Positions 34,422 to 44,445 of a DNA stretch of 64,000 bases are shown one piece after another (position 1 is the stretch's first letter; the number at the start of each line of letters is the position of its first letter). This DNA is from Thermoleophilia bacterium (GTDB taxonomy: Bacteria > Actinomycetota > Thermoleophilia > Gaiellales > Gaiellaceae). The notes below the pieces were generated by a model. That model worked only from the letters and a program-made list of their open reading frames with translations, was not told the DNA's origin and did not search any database. The DNA lies in the NCBI GenBank assembly GCA_025929895.1, contig JAICPI010000003.1, positions 1-64,000 of the forward strand, read 5' to 3'. Made by a program: the position numbers and the translations under genes.

Positions 34422-35522
34422 ATGCCGAATCTGCGCCAGCGCGCGGGGACACCGCGCTTTCTCGTGCTCGTGCTCGCCATCGTCGCGTCGTTGACGCTCG
34501 CGGGAGCGGCGAGCGCCGAGTTCCCGACCAAGCGAAGCGACCCGTCCGTCAGCGGCACACCCCAGGAGGGACAGACCCTGAGCGGCAGGACCGGTCAGTG
34601 GTTGCTCGCCGACGGCCTGGCCTGCACCGACTGCAAGTTTCGGTACACGTGGCAGCGCTGCGCCGCGGACGCGAGCGGCTGTGCCGACGTCCCCGGCCGG
34701 ACCGGGTTCAGCTACACGCTCACGGCAGCCGACGTCGGAGCGCGCATCCGGATCGTCGAATGGATCTTCAAGCACGACTGCAGCGAGTGGAACTACTCGA
34801 ACATGACCCAGGAGTGCCGCGACGTCGAGAAGAACGGCACGTCGGCGCTCACCGCGGTCGTCCAGTCCAAGCCCGTCACGACGGCACAGGCCAGCGCCCC
34901 GCCGACGCTCGCGGGCCTGGCGATGGAGGACGAGAGCCTGCAGGCGACCGGCGGGACCTGGACCGGCCCGGGGACGATCACGAAGGCGTTCTTCTGGCAG
35001 CGGTGCAACGCCGTCGGCGAAGGCTGCGGGACGATCCTCGGCGCGAACGGCGCGACGTACCGGCTCACGAGCGACGACGTGGGGTCCCGTATCCGCGTGA
35101 TCGAGACCGCGTCGAACGAGGGCGGCACCGCCCAGGCCGTCTCCACCGTCTCGAACGTGGTCGTCGAACTGCGCCCGACCGCGCAGCGCCCGACGATCGC
35201 CGCCGCGCGCGTCGAGCTTCCGCACCGGCTGATCGTCGACAAGATCGCGGTCCGCCAGCGCGGCGACACCGTCCGGCTCCAGATCCGCGTCTCGGACGAC
35301 CGTGGCTTCCGCGTCACGGGCGTGCTCGTCCGGCCGCAGCCGACCGGGCTGCTCGCCGGATCGACCCGCGCACGCGCGACGTCTCGCACGGGTTGGGCGA
35401 CGTTCACCTTCCGGGCCAGCGGCGTGGGCTCGACGTACGTCTACGTCGAGGCGCACAAGGCCGGCGAGAAGGCCCAGAGCGGCGTCTCGACGGCGAACCT
35501 CTTCCGGATCAAGATCCGGTAG
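34422..35522 (+). CDS. Secreted Cys-containing Ig-like repeat protein 1
   Basis: A 366-residue exported protein. The signal peptide ends in LAGAASA (cleavage near residue 32). Two Ig-like modules follow, each with a GTWTG/GRTGQW turn and a Trp-Gln-Arg-Cys core (TWQRCAAD, FWQRCNAVGEGC), then a beta-rich C-terminal domain. The first module has an extra cysteine set ending EWNYSNMTQEC that recurs in the next gene. Such modules are common in surface proteins of Thermoleophilia; a structural or adhesive role is inferred. ATG 34422 was chosen for GGAG 6 bases upstream; ATG 34410 is an alternative. Confidence 0.78.
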   Translation: MPNLRQRAGTPRFLVLVLAIVASLTLAGAASAEFPTKRSDPSVSGTPQEGQTLSGRTGQWLLADGLACTDCKFRYTWQRCAADASGCADVPGRTGFSYTLTAADVGARIRIVEWIFKHDCSEWNYSNMTQECRDVEKNGTSALTAVVQSKPVTTAQASAPPTLAGLAMEDESLQATGGTWTGPGTITKAFFWQRCNAVGEGCGTILGANGATYRLTSDDVGSRIRVIETASNEGGTAQAVSTVSNVVVELRPTAQRPTIAAARVELPHRLIVDKIAVRQRGDTVRLQIRVSDDRGFRVTGVLVRPQPTGLLAGSTRARATSRTGWATFTFRASGVGSTYVYVEAHKAGEKAQSGVSTANLFRIKIR

Positions 35523-35569
35523 GGCTTCAGCCGACCGTCGGTTCTGCCGACACTGATCGCAGGCGTACA

Positions 35570-35599
35570 GGCGCCCTCCTCCCCGCGGAGGAGGGCGCC
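35570..35599 (+). terminator. Perfect 12-bp terminator hairpin between the Ig-like genes
   Basis: GGCGCCCTCCTC and GAGGAGGGCGCC around the loop CCCGCG, 48 bases after the first Ig-like gene. There is no U-tract, as is common in high-GC genomes. It may instead attenuate the second gene. Confidence 0.6.
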
Positions 35600-35626
35600 G
35601 ATCATCACCGAAGGAGCTCGCTTCCC

Positions 35627-36811
35627 GTGCATTCCCGTCTCACCCTGACCGTCGTCGCAGCGACCTCGGCGCTCGCCCTGCTCTTCGCCGGGACCGCCGC
35701 GGCCGAGGCGCCGCAGATCAACACTCCCGCCTCGGTCAGCGGCACCGCCGCGGTCGGGCAGCAGCTCACGGCCCACAACGGCACGTGGCTCTACGCGGAC
35801 GGCAGCGCGTGCCGTGACGAGTGCACGATGTCCTACCAGTGGCAGCGCTGCACGGGTGGTTGCGCCGACATCCCCGGAGCGAGCGGACGCTTCTACACCG
35901 TGCAGGCGGCCGACGCCGGGCACACGCTCCGCGTCATGGAGCGGGTCGCGAAGTACGACTGCGGCGAGTGGAACTACTCGAACATGACCCAGGAGTGCCA
36001 CGACATCGAGCGCTTCGCGCCCTCCGGCCACACCGCGGTCGTCCCCGGCGGGAGCGCGCCCACGACACCGTCTGCACCGACGGCCCCGATCGTCCCGGCC
36101 GTGCCCGCGCCGCAGGCGCCGCTCGCTCCGATGCCGACCGCCGCGCCCACGGTCTCGGGGCTCGCGATGGTCGACGAGACGCTGACCGCGACGCCGGGGA
36201 CCTGGAGCGGCTCGCCCGCGCTCAAGCTCGAGTGGCAGCGCTGCGACGAGACCGGGCTCGACTGCGTCGGGCTCGGCGTGACGAGCGAGACGTACCGGGT
36301 GATCCCCGTCGACGTCGGCAAGACGCTCCGGATCAAGGTGACCGGGTACAACCTCGCGGCCGCGCGTGATGCGCTCTCCGACGCGACCCCCGTCGTCTCG
36401 GAGCTGAAGCCGACCGAGCAGAAGCCCGCGCTCGAGGCGTCCAAGGTCGTCGCGCCGCACAAGCTCGTGATCGCGGACGCCGGAGCGAGGCCGGCCAGGC
36501 TCGTCCGGCGCGGCGCGGTCAGCCTCCGGCTGACGGTCACCGACACGCGCGGCTTCAAGATCAGCGGCGCGCTCGTCACCGTCGTCGTGCGGCCGAGCGG
36601 CGCCTTCGTGCTCCCCGAGGTCGCGACCTCGGCGGAGGACGGCACGGTCGCCCTGACGCTGAAGCCCGGCCGCAAGCTCGACCTGAAGAAGCTGAGGACG
36701 GTCCGGCTCGTCGTGACCGCGCGTCGGCCGGGCGATCGCCTCACGAGCCCGCGCGCCTCGATCGCCCGCATCACGCTCGGCGTCGCGAAGAAGAAGACCT
36801 CCAGGCGTTAG
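35627..36811 (+). CDS. Secreted Cys-containing Ig-like repeat protein 2 (paralogue)
   Basis: A 394-residue paralogue of the preceding protein. The signal peptide ends AGTAAA (near residue 26). Module 1 has YADGSACRDECTMSYQWQRC and the shared EWNYSNMTQEC. A Pro/Ala/Thr-rich linker (about 145-175) leads to module 2 (GTWSGSPALKLEWQRC). The basic tail ends KKKTSRR, which could bind acidic wall polymers. The GTG at 35627 follows AAGGAG about 12 bases away. Its 3' end overlaps the convergent MFS gene by 4 bases. Confidence 0.76.
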   Translation: MHSRLTLTVVAATSALALLFAGTAAAEAPQINTPASVSGTAAVGQQLTAHNGTWLYADGSACRDECTMSYQWQRCTGGCADIPGASGRFYTVQAADAGHTLRVMERVAKYDCGEWNYSNMTQECHDIERFAPSGHTAVVPGGSAPTTPSAPTAPIVPAVPAPQAPLAPMPTAAPTVSGLAMVDETLTATPGTWSGSPALKLEWQRCDETGLDCVGLGVTSETYRVIPVDVGKTLRIKVTGYNLAAARDALSDATPVVSELKPTEQKPALEASKVVAPHKLVIADAGARPARLVRRGAVSLRLTVTDTRGFKISGALVTVVVRPSGAFVLPEVATSAEDGTVALTLKPGRKLDLKKLRTVRLVVTARRPGDRLTSPRASIARITLGVAKKKTSRR

Positions 36812-37938
36812 GAGGGCCGCCTCGCTGCTCCGGCTCCGGCCGTGAGCAGGAGGGCGACGACGACGAGCACGAGCAGCCCGACGCGGAGCGAGGCGACGCC
36901 CGAGACGCCGCCGACGAGCGGCGGACCGACCAGAAAACCGAGGTAGCCGAACGTCGTCACCGAGCCGACGGCGACTCCTCGCCGCAGCGGCGCCGCGTCG
37001 CGCCCGGCCGCGCCGAACGTGACGGGCGCGACCACGGACACGCCCGCGCCGCCGATCGCGAAGCCGAGCAGCGCGACCGGGACCGACTCGGTCGTCGCGG
37101 CGAGCGCGACGCCCGCCGCGGCGGTTAGGCCACCGGCGGCCAGCAGCGACGCGTCGGAGAACCGTCCGCCGAAGGCCTGCGCGAGGACGCGGCCCGCGAC
37201 CATCGAGGCGGCGAACAGCCCCGGCGCGAGCCCGCCCGCGAGTGCCGAGCCGCCGAGGGAGTCCTCGACGTGCAGCGCGCTCCAGTTCTCGATCCCGCCT
37301 TCGACGAGGAAGCCGAGCGCGCAGAGGCCGCCCAGCACGAGCACCCGCCTCGAGAAGTCCAGCTGCGGCCTGTGGCTCGCCGCCGGCGTTCGGGACGCGC
37401 CGCGCAGGTTCGGCACCGCCGTGAGCGCGAGCACCGCGGCGCAGGCTCCGAGCACGGCCGGCGCGCTCGTGCCCGCCTCGCGCGCGAGCCCGGCGGCGAT
37501 CGCGCCCACGACGACCCCCGCCGAGAAGAAGGCGTGCGCGACAGCCATCGCGCGCCTGCCGGTGTCGGTCTCCCACTCCGAGACCGTCGCGTTGATCGCG
37601 ACGTCCAGGCTGCCCGAGGCGGCGCCGACGAGCACGAGCGTCAGGCCGAGCTCGAGGGGAGTCGACGCGAGCGCCGGGGTGAGGACGGCGAGCCCGAACC
37701 CGACGAGCGTCGCAGGCAGGAGCCGCGCGCCCCAGCGGTCGACCGCGAGGCCGGTCGCGAGCAGCGCCGGAAGCGCGCCGACGGCGACGCCGAGCACCGC
37801 GATGCCCAGCTCCGAGACCGACGCGTCGGTGCGCGTCCGGATCTCCGGCACGAGCGCGGCCCAGCCTCCCCAGAAGAGCCCGAACGCGGCGAAGGCGGCG
37901 AGCAGCGGCCAGAGCGAAGGGCGGTTCGTGCCGGTCAC
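36808..37938 (-). CDS. Major facilitator superfamily transporter
   Basis: A 376-residue membrane carrier with about twelve hydrophobic segments. It starts LWPLLAAFAAFGLFWGGWAA and has the MFS motif A-like loop GLAVDRWGARLLP between helices 2 and 3; the domain repeat shows RVLAQAFGGRFSD. It resembles the YbjJ/fucose-permease-like branch by length and the GSLDVAINATVSEWE segment. The substrate is unknown. It is divergent from the amidohydrolase/molybdenum hydroxylase operon with a 31-base gap, so a link to that substrate is possible. Confidence 0.85.
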   Translation of the reverse strand: MTGTNRPSLWPLLAAFAAFGLFWGGWAALVPEIRTRTDASVSELGIAVLGVAVGALPALLATGLAVDRWGARLLPATLVGFGLAVLTPALASTPLELGLTLVLVGAASGSLDVAINATVSEWETDTGRRAMAVAHAFFSAGVVVGAIAAGLAREAGTSAPAVLGACAAVLALTAVPNLRGASRTPAASHRPQLDFSRRVLVLGGLCALGFLVEGGIENWSALHVEDSLGGSALAGGLAPGLFAASMVAGRVLAQAFGGRFSDASLLAAGGLTAAAGVALAATTESVPVALLGFAIGGAGVSVVAPVTFGAAGRDAAPLRRGVAVGSVTTFGYLGFLVGPPLVGGVSGVASLRVGLLVLVVVALLLTAGAGAARRPS

Positions 37939-37956
37939 CTGCGGCAGGAGCGTACG

Positions 37957-37962
37957 TAGACT
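37957..37962 (+). promoter_or_regulatory. -10 element TAGACT for the amidohydrolase operon
   Basis: TAGACT with 7 bases to the GTG at 37970. A TACGCT on the minus strand (37949-37954) could serve the divergent MFS gene. Confidence 0.5.
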
Positions 37963-37969
37963 CCGGCGA

Positions 37970-39113
37970 GTGGAGGACGCGCTTCAGCGGGCCCAGGAGC
38001 TGATCGCCCTCTACGAGGCGGAGCTCCGCGAGCAGCTGCCTCCGGGCGCCGACATCTTCGACGCGCACGTCCACCTCGGCGACGACATCGACGGGATGAC
38101 GGGTCGCTTCGACGAGCTGATCACGGGGATGGACCGCTACGGCGTCTCGCGCGCGTTCATGTTCTGCCTCGACGAGCCCGACCGCCATCCGGCGTTCACC
38201 GCCGCGAACGACCGCACGCTCGCCTACGCGGCACGCTCGGAGGGCAAGCTCGTGCCCTTCGTCCGTCTCGACCTGACGGAGGAGCCGATCGAGGAGGCGG
38301 AGCGCTGCCTCGACCTCGGCGCGCGCGGGATCAAGCTCCACCCTCGGGCGCAGCGTTTCCTCCTCACCGACGAGCGGCTGGCGCCCGTGTTCGCGATCGC
38401 CGCCGAGCGGCGGGTGCCGATCCTGATCCACGGCGGCCGCGGCCTGCCCCCGATCGCCGACGAGCTCCGCAAGCTCGTCGACGACCACCCCGGCGCGCAG
38501 CTGATCATCGCGCACGCGGGGATCGCCGACCTCGGGAATCTCGCCGCGTGCTTCGCCGGCAAGCGCGGCGTCTTCTTCGACACGTCGGTCTGGAGCGCGG
38601 TCGATCTGCTCGACTTCCTCCACCTCGTCCCGCCGGAGCAGGTCGTGTACGCGTCCGACTACCCGTACGGCCGCCAGCCGAACTCGCTGCTGCTCTCGCT
38701 CCGCACCGCGCGGATCGCCGGCTTCAGCGACGACGAGGTGCGCAACATGCTCGCCGGGAACGCGAACCGGATCGCGAACGGCGAGGAGGCGCTCGAGCCG
38801 TCGGAGCCGCGCGGACGCTCGACGTTCCACCAGGGGATGGTCTTCGCGCGCATCCACCAGTACCTCTCGATGGCGACGCCGCTCCTCTGGACCCGGCAGC
38901 CCGACACGATCGGCGTCCTCGGCCTGGCGCTGAACGCGACCGAGGAGCGAAACGGTCGTCCCGGCGAGCTCGAGCGCATCCGCGAGCTGCTCCTGACCGC
39001 CCGCGAGATCTGGCGCGGCCTGCCGGAGTCGGAGACGGACGACGACCGCCTCGAGGCGTCGCGCGCGACGTTCCGCCTGATCCACCTCGCCGACATCCTC
39101 TCGGTCACCGTCG

Positions 39114-39130
<17 letters not shown>
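37970..39130 (+). CDS. Amidohydrolase family protein (COG2159-like metal hydrolase)
   Basis: A 386-residue TIM-barrel hydrolase. Metal ligands appear in FDAHVHLGDD, ARGIKLHPRAQ, ILIHGGRG, LIIAHAGIAD and VVYASDYPYG. This order matches amidohydrolase_2 decarboxylases and hydrolases of cyclic or aromatic acids. About 110 extra C-terminal residues after the barrel are not recognised. The stop overlaps the iron-sulfur subunit of a molybdenum hydroxylase by 17 bases, so it opens a four-gene operon and may act on the product or precursor of that hydroxylase. Confidence 0.82.
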
Positions 39131-39544
<414 letters not shown>

Positions 39545-39548
<4 letters not shown>

Positions 39549-41791
39549 TCAAGACCGAGAAGGAGGTCGAGGGCCGCTACACCGAGACGTGGATCGTCGT
39601 CGAGGAGGACGCGCTCGACCAGTGGCCCGAGGGTCCCGGCACGGTCGTCGGCCGCCCGGCGACGAAGGTCGACGGGTACGAGCGCGCCCGGGGCGAGGCG
39701 CGCTACACCGCCGACGTCCGACTCCCCGGGATGCTGCACGCCGCGGTCGTGCGCAGCCCCCACGCGCACGCGCGCGTGCGGGCGCTCGACCTCTCGCGCG
39801 CCCGCGAGGCGCCCGGCGTCCGCGCGGTGCTCGCCCCGGGCGACTGCGACGCGCTCGACGAGACGGCGGAGTTCGAGGGACGCGCCGTCGTCGCCGTCGC
39901 GGCCGAGACGTTCGGGCAGGCGCGCGCGGCGGCCGAGCTGGTCGAGGTCGAATGGGAGGAGCTCGAGCCGCTGCTCGACCCCGAGGAGGCGGTGCGCCGC
40001 GGGTCGCTCGTCGGGGAGCCGCGGCGCTACGAGCGCGGCGGCTACGAGCGCGGCCTCGCCGAGGCGGACGCCGTGGTCGAAGCGGAGTACCGCACGCAGA
40101 CGCTGAACCACAACCCGCTCGAGACGCACCAGTGCGTGTGCGAGTGGCGCGGCGACGGGCTCGACGTCTACATCTCCACGCAGTACATCTGGGGCGTCAG
40201 GGACGACGTCGCCGCGGCCTTCGGGCTCCCACCCGACAAGGTGCGCGTGATCTGCGAGTACATGGGCGGCGGCTTCGGCGCGAAGAACGGCGCGGGCGGC
40301 TACGTCACGCTCGCCGCGGAGCTCGCGCGCCGCTCCGGCCGCCCGGTGCGACTCGCGCTGACACGGCGCGAGGAGAACGTCGGCGGCGGCAACCGCAACG
40401 CGACGATCCAGCGCGTCACGGCCGCGGCGAAGGCCGACGGCACGCTCACCGCGCTCGGCGGCGAGTTCATCTGCTCGCTCGGCTGGGGCGGCTGGCTTGC
40501 GTCGACCGCGGGCCCGATGCAGCTGCTGCACGCGTGCGAGAACGTGCGCACGGTCGAGTACGGCGCGAAGCTGAACCTGCCCGCGATGGCGGCGTTCCGT
40601 GCGCCCGGCTTCGTCGAGGGGACGTGGGCGCTCGAGTGCCTGCTGGACAAGCTCGCCGCGGAGCTCGGCCTCGACCCGCTCGAGCTCCGGCGCCGGAACT
40701 ACGCGAACGTGGACACGATGGACGGACGGCCGTACTCCGCGAAGGAGCTGCTCGAGTGCTACCGGCGCGCCGAGCCGCACTGGGAGCGTCGGCACGAGGT
40801 CCGCGCGCGCTCCGACGCGACGTGGAAGCGCGGGGTCGGGCTCGCGAGCCAGATCTGGTACGGAGGCGGCGGTCCGCCGAGCTACGCGTGGGTGCGCGTC
40901 GGCTCCGACGGGCGCGCGAACGTCGTCACGGCGATGCAGGACATCGGCACGGGCACGCGGACCGCGATGGCCCAGATCGCCGCCGAGGAGCTCGGCATCC
41001 GGCTCGAGCGCGTGCAGGTGCAGGTCGGCGACTCGTCCCGCGGGCCGTTCGCGTCGATCTCGGGCGGGTCGTCGACGCTCCCGTCGATGGGGCCGGCCGT
41101 GCGGGCGGCGGCTGCGGACGCGGCGCGTCAGATCCTCGAGATCGCCGAGCAGCGCTTCGAGCGCGAGGACGGCACGCTCTCGCTGCGCGGCGGCGAGATC
41201 GTCTCGCCCGACGGGACGACCTGGCCGCTGGAGGAGATCACGGGCCTGCTCGAGGACGGCCAGATCCTCGGCAAGGGTGCGCGCGGCCCCAACCCGGCGG
41301 GGATGCGCGTGCTGACGTTCGGCGTCCAGGTCGCCGAGGTTGCGGTCGACGTCGAGACCGGCGAGGTCGTCGTCGAGCGGATCTACGCGGTGCACGACGT
41401 CGGCCGGGTGATCAACCCGCTCGGCGCGCGCAGCCAGATCGAGGGCGGGATCATCCAGGCGATGGGGCACACGTTCTCCGAGGCGAGGCTCGACGACCCG
41501 CACCGCGGCACCGTGCTCACGAAGACGCTCGACGCGTACAAGCTGCCGACGATCGCGGACGTGCCGGAGATCGTCTGCGAGCTGATCGACAAGCCCGACG
41601 CGCAGCTGACGAACCTCGGCTCGAAGGGCCTGGGCGAGCCGCCGATCATCCCGACGGCCGCGGCGATCGCGAACGCGATCCGCGACGCGACCGGCGCCGA
41701 CGTGACGTCGCTGCCGATCACGCGCGAGGAGATCCTGGCCGCGCTGCGGGAGGCGAGGGAACGGGAGCGCGTTGGAGCTCCTTCGGCCTAG
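39545..41791 (+). CDS. Molybdenum hydroxylase large (molybdopterin) subunit
   Basis: A 748-residue catalytic subunit of a xanthine-dehydrogenase-family hydroxylase. It begins with the fold-a region GRPATKVDGYERARGEARYTAD. Later come VICEYMGGGFGAKNGAGG (cofactor contact), AFRAPGFVEGTWALE, the DIGTGTRTAMAQIAAEELG loop and, near the end, GSKGLGEPPIIPTAAAIANAI with the catalytic Glu in GLGEPP. No ATG, GTG or TTG lies between the previous stop and the first conserved block. CTG 39545 overlaps that stop as CTGA, parallel to the GTGA/ATGA overlaps elsewhere, so it is taken as the start. AAGGAGG at 39559-39565 is internal. The substrate cannot be inferred. Confidence 0.88.
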
Positions 41792-42611
41792 CTCGCTCAC
41801 CGAGGCGGTGGGCGCGCTCGGGAACGGGACCCGGGGGCTCGCCGGCGGGACCGACCTCGTTCCGTTGCTGCGCGACGGCCTCGTCGCGGCCGACCGCCTC
41901 GTCGATCTCCGTCGGGTGATCCCGAGCGGCATCGACGGGACCGCGATCGGCGCCGGAACGACGCTCGCCGAGCTCGAAGCCGACCCGCAGATCCCCGACG
42001 CGCTCCGGGAGGCGTGCCGGCTCGCGGCGTCGCCGCAGCTCCGGAACATGGGGACGATCGGCGGCAACCTGCTCCAAGCGACGCGGTGCTGGTACTGGCG
42101 CCTGAACTACCCGTGCCGCTTGCACGGCGGCGACGTCTGCCACGCACGGGAGGGGCAGCATCGCGAGCACGCGATCTTCGCGAACGACTACTGCGCGTCG
42201 GCCCACCCGTCCGACGTCGCGGCGGCTCTCCTCGCCCTCGACGCGACCGTCGAGACGACCAGGGCCGCGGGTCCGCTGGCCGGCCTCTATCGCCTCCCGG
42301 ACGATCACGATCGCAACCTCGTCGACCTCGGGGCGGACGAGCTGATCACGCGGATCCACTACGAGCGCCCGGAGCAGAGCGTCTATCTGAAGGCGATGGA
42401 CCGCAAGCGCTGGGCATTCGCGCTCGTCGGCGTTGCCGCCGCGCGCTACGACGACGGCGTCCGCCTCGGGCTGGCCGGGGTCGCTCCGATCCCGTGGCGG
42501 CTCGCCTCGCTCGACGACCTCGAGCAGGCGACGCCGCTCCCCGGGACGGCGTACAAGCTCGAGCTTGCGCGCGCCCTGGGGCGCCGGGCGATCGCGGCCG
42601 TGGGCGGCTAG
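41772..42611 (+). CDS. Molybdenum hydroxylase FAD subunit with extra cysteine motif
   Basis: A 279-residue FAD-binding subunit: GLAGGTDLVPLLRDG (residues about 24-38) and MGTIGGNLLQATR hold the flavin. After it, four cysteines (RCWYWRLNYPC, GGDVCHAREG, NDYCASAHPSD) form the pattern of M subunits proposed to carry an additional Fe-S cluster, as in 4-hydroxybenzoyl-CoA reductase. TTG 41772 lies 20 bases inside the large-subunit gene. The stop TAG doubles as the first bases of the TAGGAT -10 for the next gene. Confidence 0.9.
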   Translation: MELLRPSSLTEAVGALGNGTRGLAGGTDLVPLLRDGLVAADRLVDLRRVIPSGIDGTAIGAGTTLAELEADPQIPDALREACRLAASPQLRNMGTIGGNLLQATRCWYWRLNYPCRLHGGDVCHAREGQHREHAIFANDYCASAHPSDVAAALLALDATVETTRAAGPLAGLYRLPDDHDRNLVDLGADELITRIHYERPEQSVYLKAMDRKRWAFALVGVAAARYDDGVRLGLAGVAPIPWRLASLDDLEQATPLPGTAYKLELARALGRRAIAAVGG

Positions 42612-42614
42612 GAT
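42609..42614 (+). promoter_or_regulatory. -10 element TAGGAT for the lytic transglycosylase gene
   Basis: TAGGAT whose TAG is the stop codon of the FAD subunit; 10 bases to the TTG at 42625. Confidence 0.4.
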
Positions 42615-42624
42615 CCGCGCTTCG

Positions 42625-43164
42625 TTGGCGCGGCGGCTGCTTGCACTGCTCGTCATCGCCTGCGCCTGCGGCGCTGCGGCGGTGACCGTTTCGAACGCCC
42701 GGGCAGGGAAGACGGCGGTGCCGGAGACGCACATCCCCGCGATCCCGGCGGCGGCGCCCGTCGGGAACCGCTGCCCGATCCCGCAGCGTTTCCGGCAGGC
42801 ATTCGTCTACGCGGCCCGCGACACGCGGCTTCCGCTCGCGCTGCTGACCGCGGTCGCTCGCGTCGAGTCGGAGTTCGCGCCGCACGCGCGCTCGAGCGCC
42901 GGCGCGCACGGACTGCTCCAGGTGATGCCGACGACGGCCACCGAGCTGAAGCTCGACGTCTCGCTGCCGGGCGAGAACGTGCTCGCGGGCGCCCGCTACC
43001 TGAAGACGCTCCTCGACCGCTTCCCCTCGAGCGACCTGGCGCTCGCCGCGTACAACGCCGGGCCGACGGCCGTCGCGAGCGCGGGCGGGGCGCCGAGCGA
43101 CGAGACGCTGACGTACGTCGCCGACGTCACCTCGATCTGGCGCTCCCTCGTCGGTTGCCGCTAG
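42625..43164 (+). CDS. Exported lytic transglycosylase (SLT domain)
   Basis: A 179-residue protein that cleaves peptidoglycan glycan strands. A hydrophobic signal segment (LLALLVIACACGAAA) leads to a short Pro/Ala linker and the SLT fold with catalytic Glu in VARVESEFAPHARSSAGAHG, then LLQVMPTTATEL, ENVLAGARYLKTLLDRF and ALAAYNAGPTAV. TTG 42625 is chosen because it begins directly before the basic-hydrophobic signal. It is followed within 5 bases of the stop by the third GGGGGAACC repeat. Confidence 0.88.
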   Translation: MARRLLALLVIACACGAAAVTVSNARAGKTAVPETHIPAIPAAAPVGNRCPIPQRFRQAFVYAARDTRLPLALLTAVARVESEFAPHARSSAGAHGLLQVMPTTATELKLDVSLPGENVLAGARYLKTLLDRFPSSDLALAAYNAGPTAVASAGGAPSDETLTYVADVTSIWRSLVGCR

Positions 43165-43168
43165 ACGT

Positions 43169-43266
43169 GGGGGAACCCGTGGTTCCCCCACGAGCCCCCT
43201 CCTTCTTCGCAGCGATCCATTCGCCGCTCCGGCTCCGGCGCGGCAAAGCCACCCCTCCGCGCCGTC
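43169..43266 (+). repeat. GGGGGAACC repeat, copy 3 (downstream of the lytic transglycosylase gene)
   Basis: A perfect GGGGGAACC-CGT-GGTTCCCCC hairpin (43169-43189), then GAGCCCCCTCCTTCTTCG and GGCTCCGGCGCGGCAAAGCC with a CCTCCGCG end. It has the same order and orientation as the copies at 10599 and 20667, and starts 5 bases after a stop codon. Confidence 0.75.
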
Positions 43267-43267
43267 T

Positions 43268-43909
43268 GTGAGGTCGCTGGCGACTCTTGTTCTGCTCGTC
43301 GGGATCGCATCGGCGTGCGGAGGCGATGAGGACGACTCCGCCGCCGAGACCTCGGCGTCCGGCTGCGTCGCGGCTCAGGCGCCGGACCCCCGCGACCCGG
43401 CGAGGCACGAGGCGCCGACCTCCACCCTCGACCCGGCCGAGACGACGCGCGCCGTCGTCGTCACGAACTGCGGGGAGCTCACGATCACGCTCGACCCGCG
43501 GGCGTCGCCGAACGCGGCTTCGTCGTTCGCCCAGTTGGCGTCGCACGGGTACTTCGACGACACCGTCTTCCACCGGATCGTGCCGGGCTTCGTGATCCAG
43601 GGCGGCGACCCGAGCGCCACCGGCACCGGCGGGCCCGGCTACACCACGGTCGACACGCCGGACGAGGCGACGGCGTACACCAAGGGCGTCGTCGCGATGG
43701 CGAAGGCGCCGCAGGAGCCGCCCGGCGCCGCCGGCAGCCAGTTCTTCGTCGTCACCGGCGAGGACATCGGCCTGCCGCCGCAGTACGCCGTGATCGGGAC
43801 CGTCACTGCGGGGCTCGACGTCGTCGAGCGGATCGGAGCGCTCGGCGGCGCCGACGAGCGGCCGACCGAGACCGTCCTGATCGAGCGGATCTCGATCGAG
43901 TCGAGCTAG
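43268..43909 (+). CDS. Cyclophilin-type peptidyl-prolyl isomerase, lipoprotein
   Basis: A 213-residue surface-anchored foldase. The signal peptide ends in lipobox IASAC followed by an acidic tether. The cyclophilin domain has FDDTVFHRIVPGFVIQGGDP, the catalytic Arg in HRIVPGF, GVVAMAKAPQEPPGAAGSQF and FFVVTGEDIGLPPQYAVIG. The GTG at 43268 begins within or next to the end of the repeat, and no Shine-Dalgarno sequence is visible. The stop and the next start abut at base 43909. Confidence 0.92.
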   Translation: MRSLATLVLLVGIASACGGDEDDSAAETSASGCVAAQAPDPRDPARHEAPTSTLDPAETTRAVVVTNCGELTITLDPRASPNAASSFAQLASHGYFDDTVFHRIVPGFVIQGGDPSATGTGGPGYTTVDTPDEATAYTKGVVAMAKAPQEPPGAAGSQFFVVTGEDIGLPPQYAVIGTVTAGLDVVERIGALGGADERPTETVLIERISIESS

Positions 43910-44424
43910 TGCCCGTCGCCGCCGTCGTGCTCGCGGCCGGCGCGTCGACGCGCTTCGGCGACCCGCCCAAGCAGCAGCTCCTCCTCCCGCGCGTCCTCGA
44001 GCGGCTCCGAGCCGCGCCCGTCGACGAGATCGTCGTCGTCCAGGGTGCCCACCCCGTCACGGCTCCGGAACGCGTCGTGGAGTGCGAGGACTGGGCGCGC
44101 GGGCCCGGGGCGTCGCTCCGCTGCGGGCTGCGGGCGCTCGGCGCGAACGCCGACGCGGCGGTGGTCGTCCTCGCGGACGGGCCGCACCTGGCGCCCGACG
44201 CCGTCGCGCGCGTGCTCGCGGCCTGGCGGGAGAGCGGGCGCGAGGTCGTCGCGGCCTCGTACGGGGGCAACCGCGGCCACCCCGTCCTGCTCGCCCGGAG
44301 CGCCTGGGGCCGAGTCCCCGACGAGGGTGCCCGGGTGCTTGAGCCCCTGCTCGTCCCCTGCGACGACCTCGGCCCTCCAGGCGACGTCGATTTCGCCGAT
44401 GAATGGAAGGAGGACCCCGCCTGA
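43909..44424 (+). CDS. MocA/MobA-like molybdenum cofactor nucleotidyltransferase
   Basis: A 171-residue NTP-transferase. The N-terminus AAVVLAAGASTRFGDPPKQQL is the nucleotide-binding loop of the MobA/MocA family; VVVLADGPHLAPDAV is the metal/Asp motif, and the segment with GGNRGHPVLLARSAW matches the G-H-P motif that recognises the pterin. MocA makes the cytosine dinucleotide form of the cofactor used by xanthine-dehydrogenase-type hydroxylases, which fits the operon 1.3 kb upstream. Its small size leaves open other nucleotidyltransfer substrates. Confidence 0.83.
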   Translation: MPVAAVVLAAGASTRFGDPPKQQLLLPRVLERLRAAPVDEIVVVQGAHPVTAPERVVECEDWARGPGASLRCGLRALGANADAAVVVLADGPHLAPDAVARVLAAWRESGREVVAASYGGNRGHPVLLARSAWGRVPDEGARVLEPLLVPCDDLGPPGDVDFADEWKEDPA

Positions 44425-44445
44425 CCGCCGAACCAGACGACCCGC

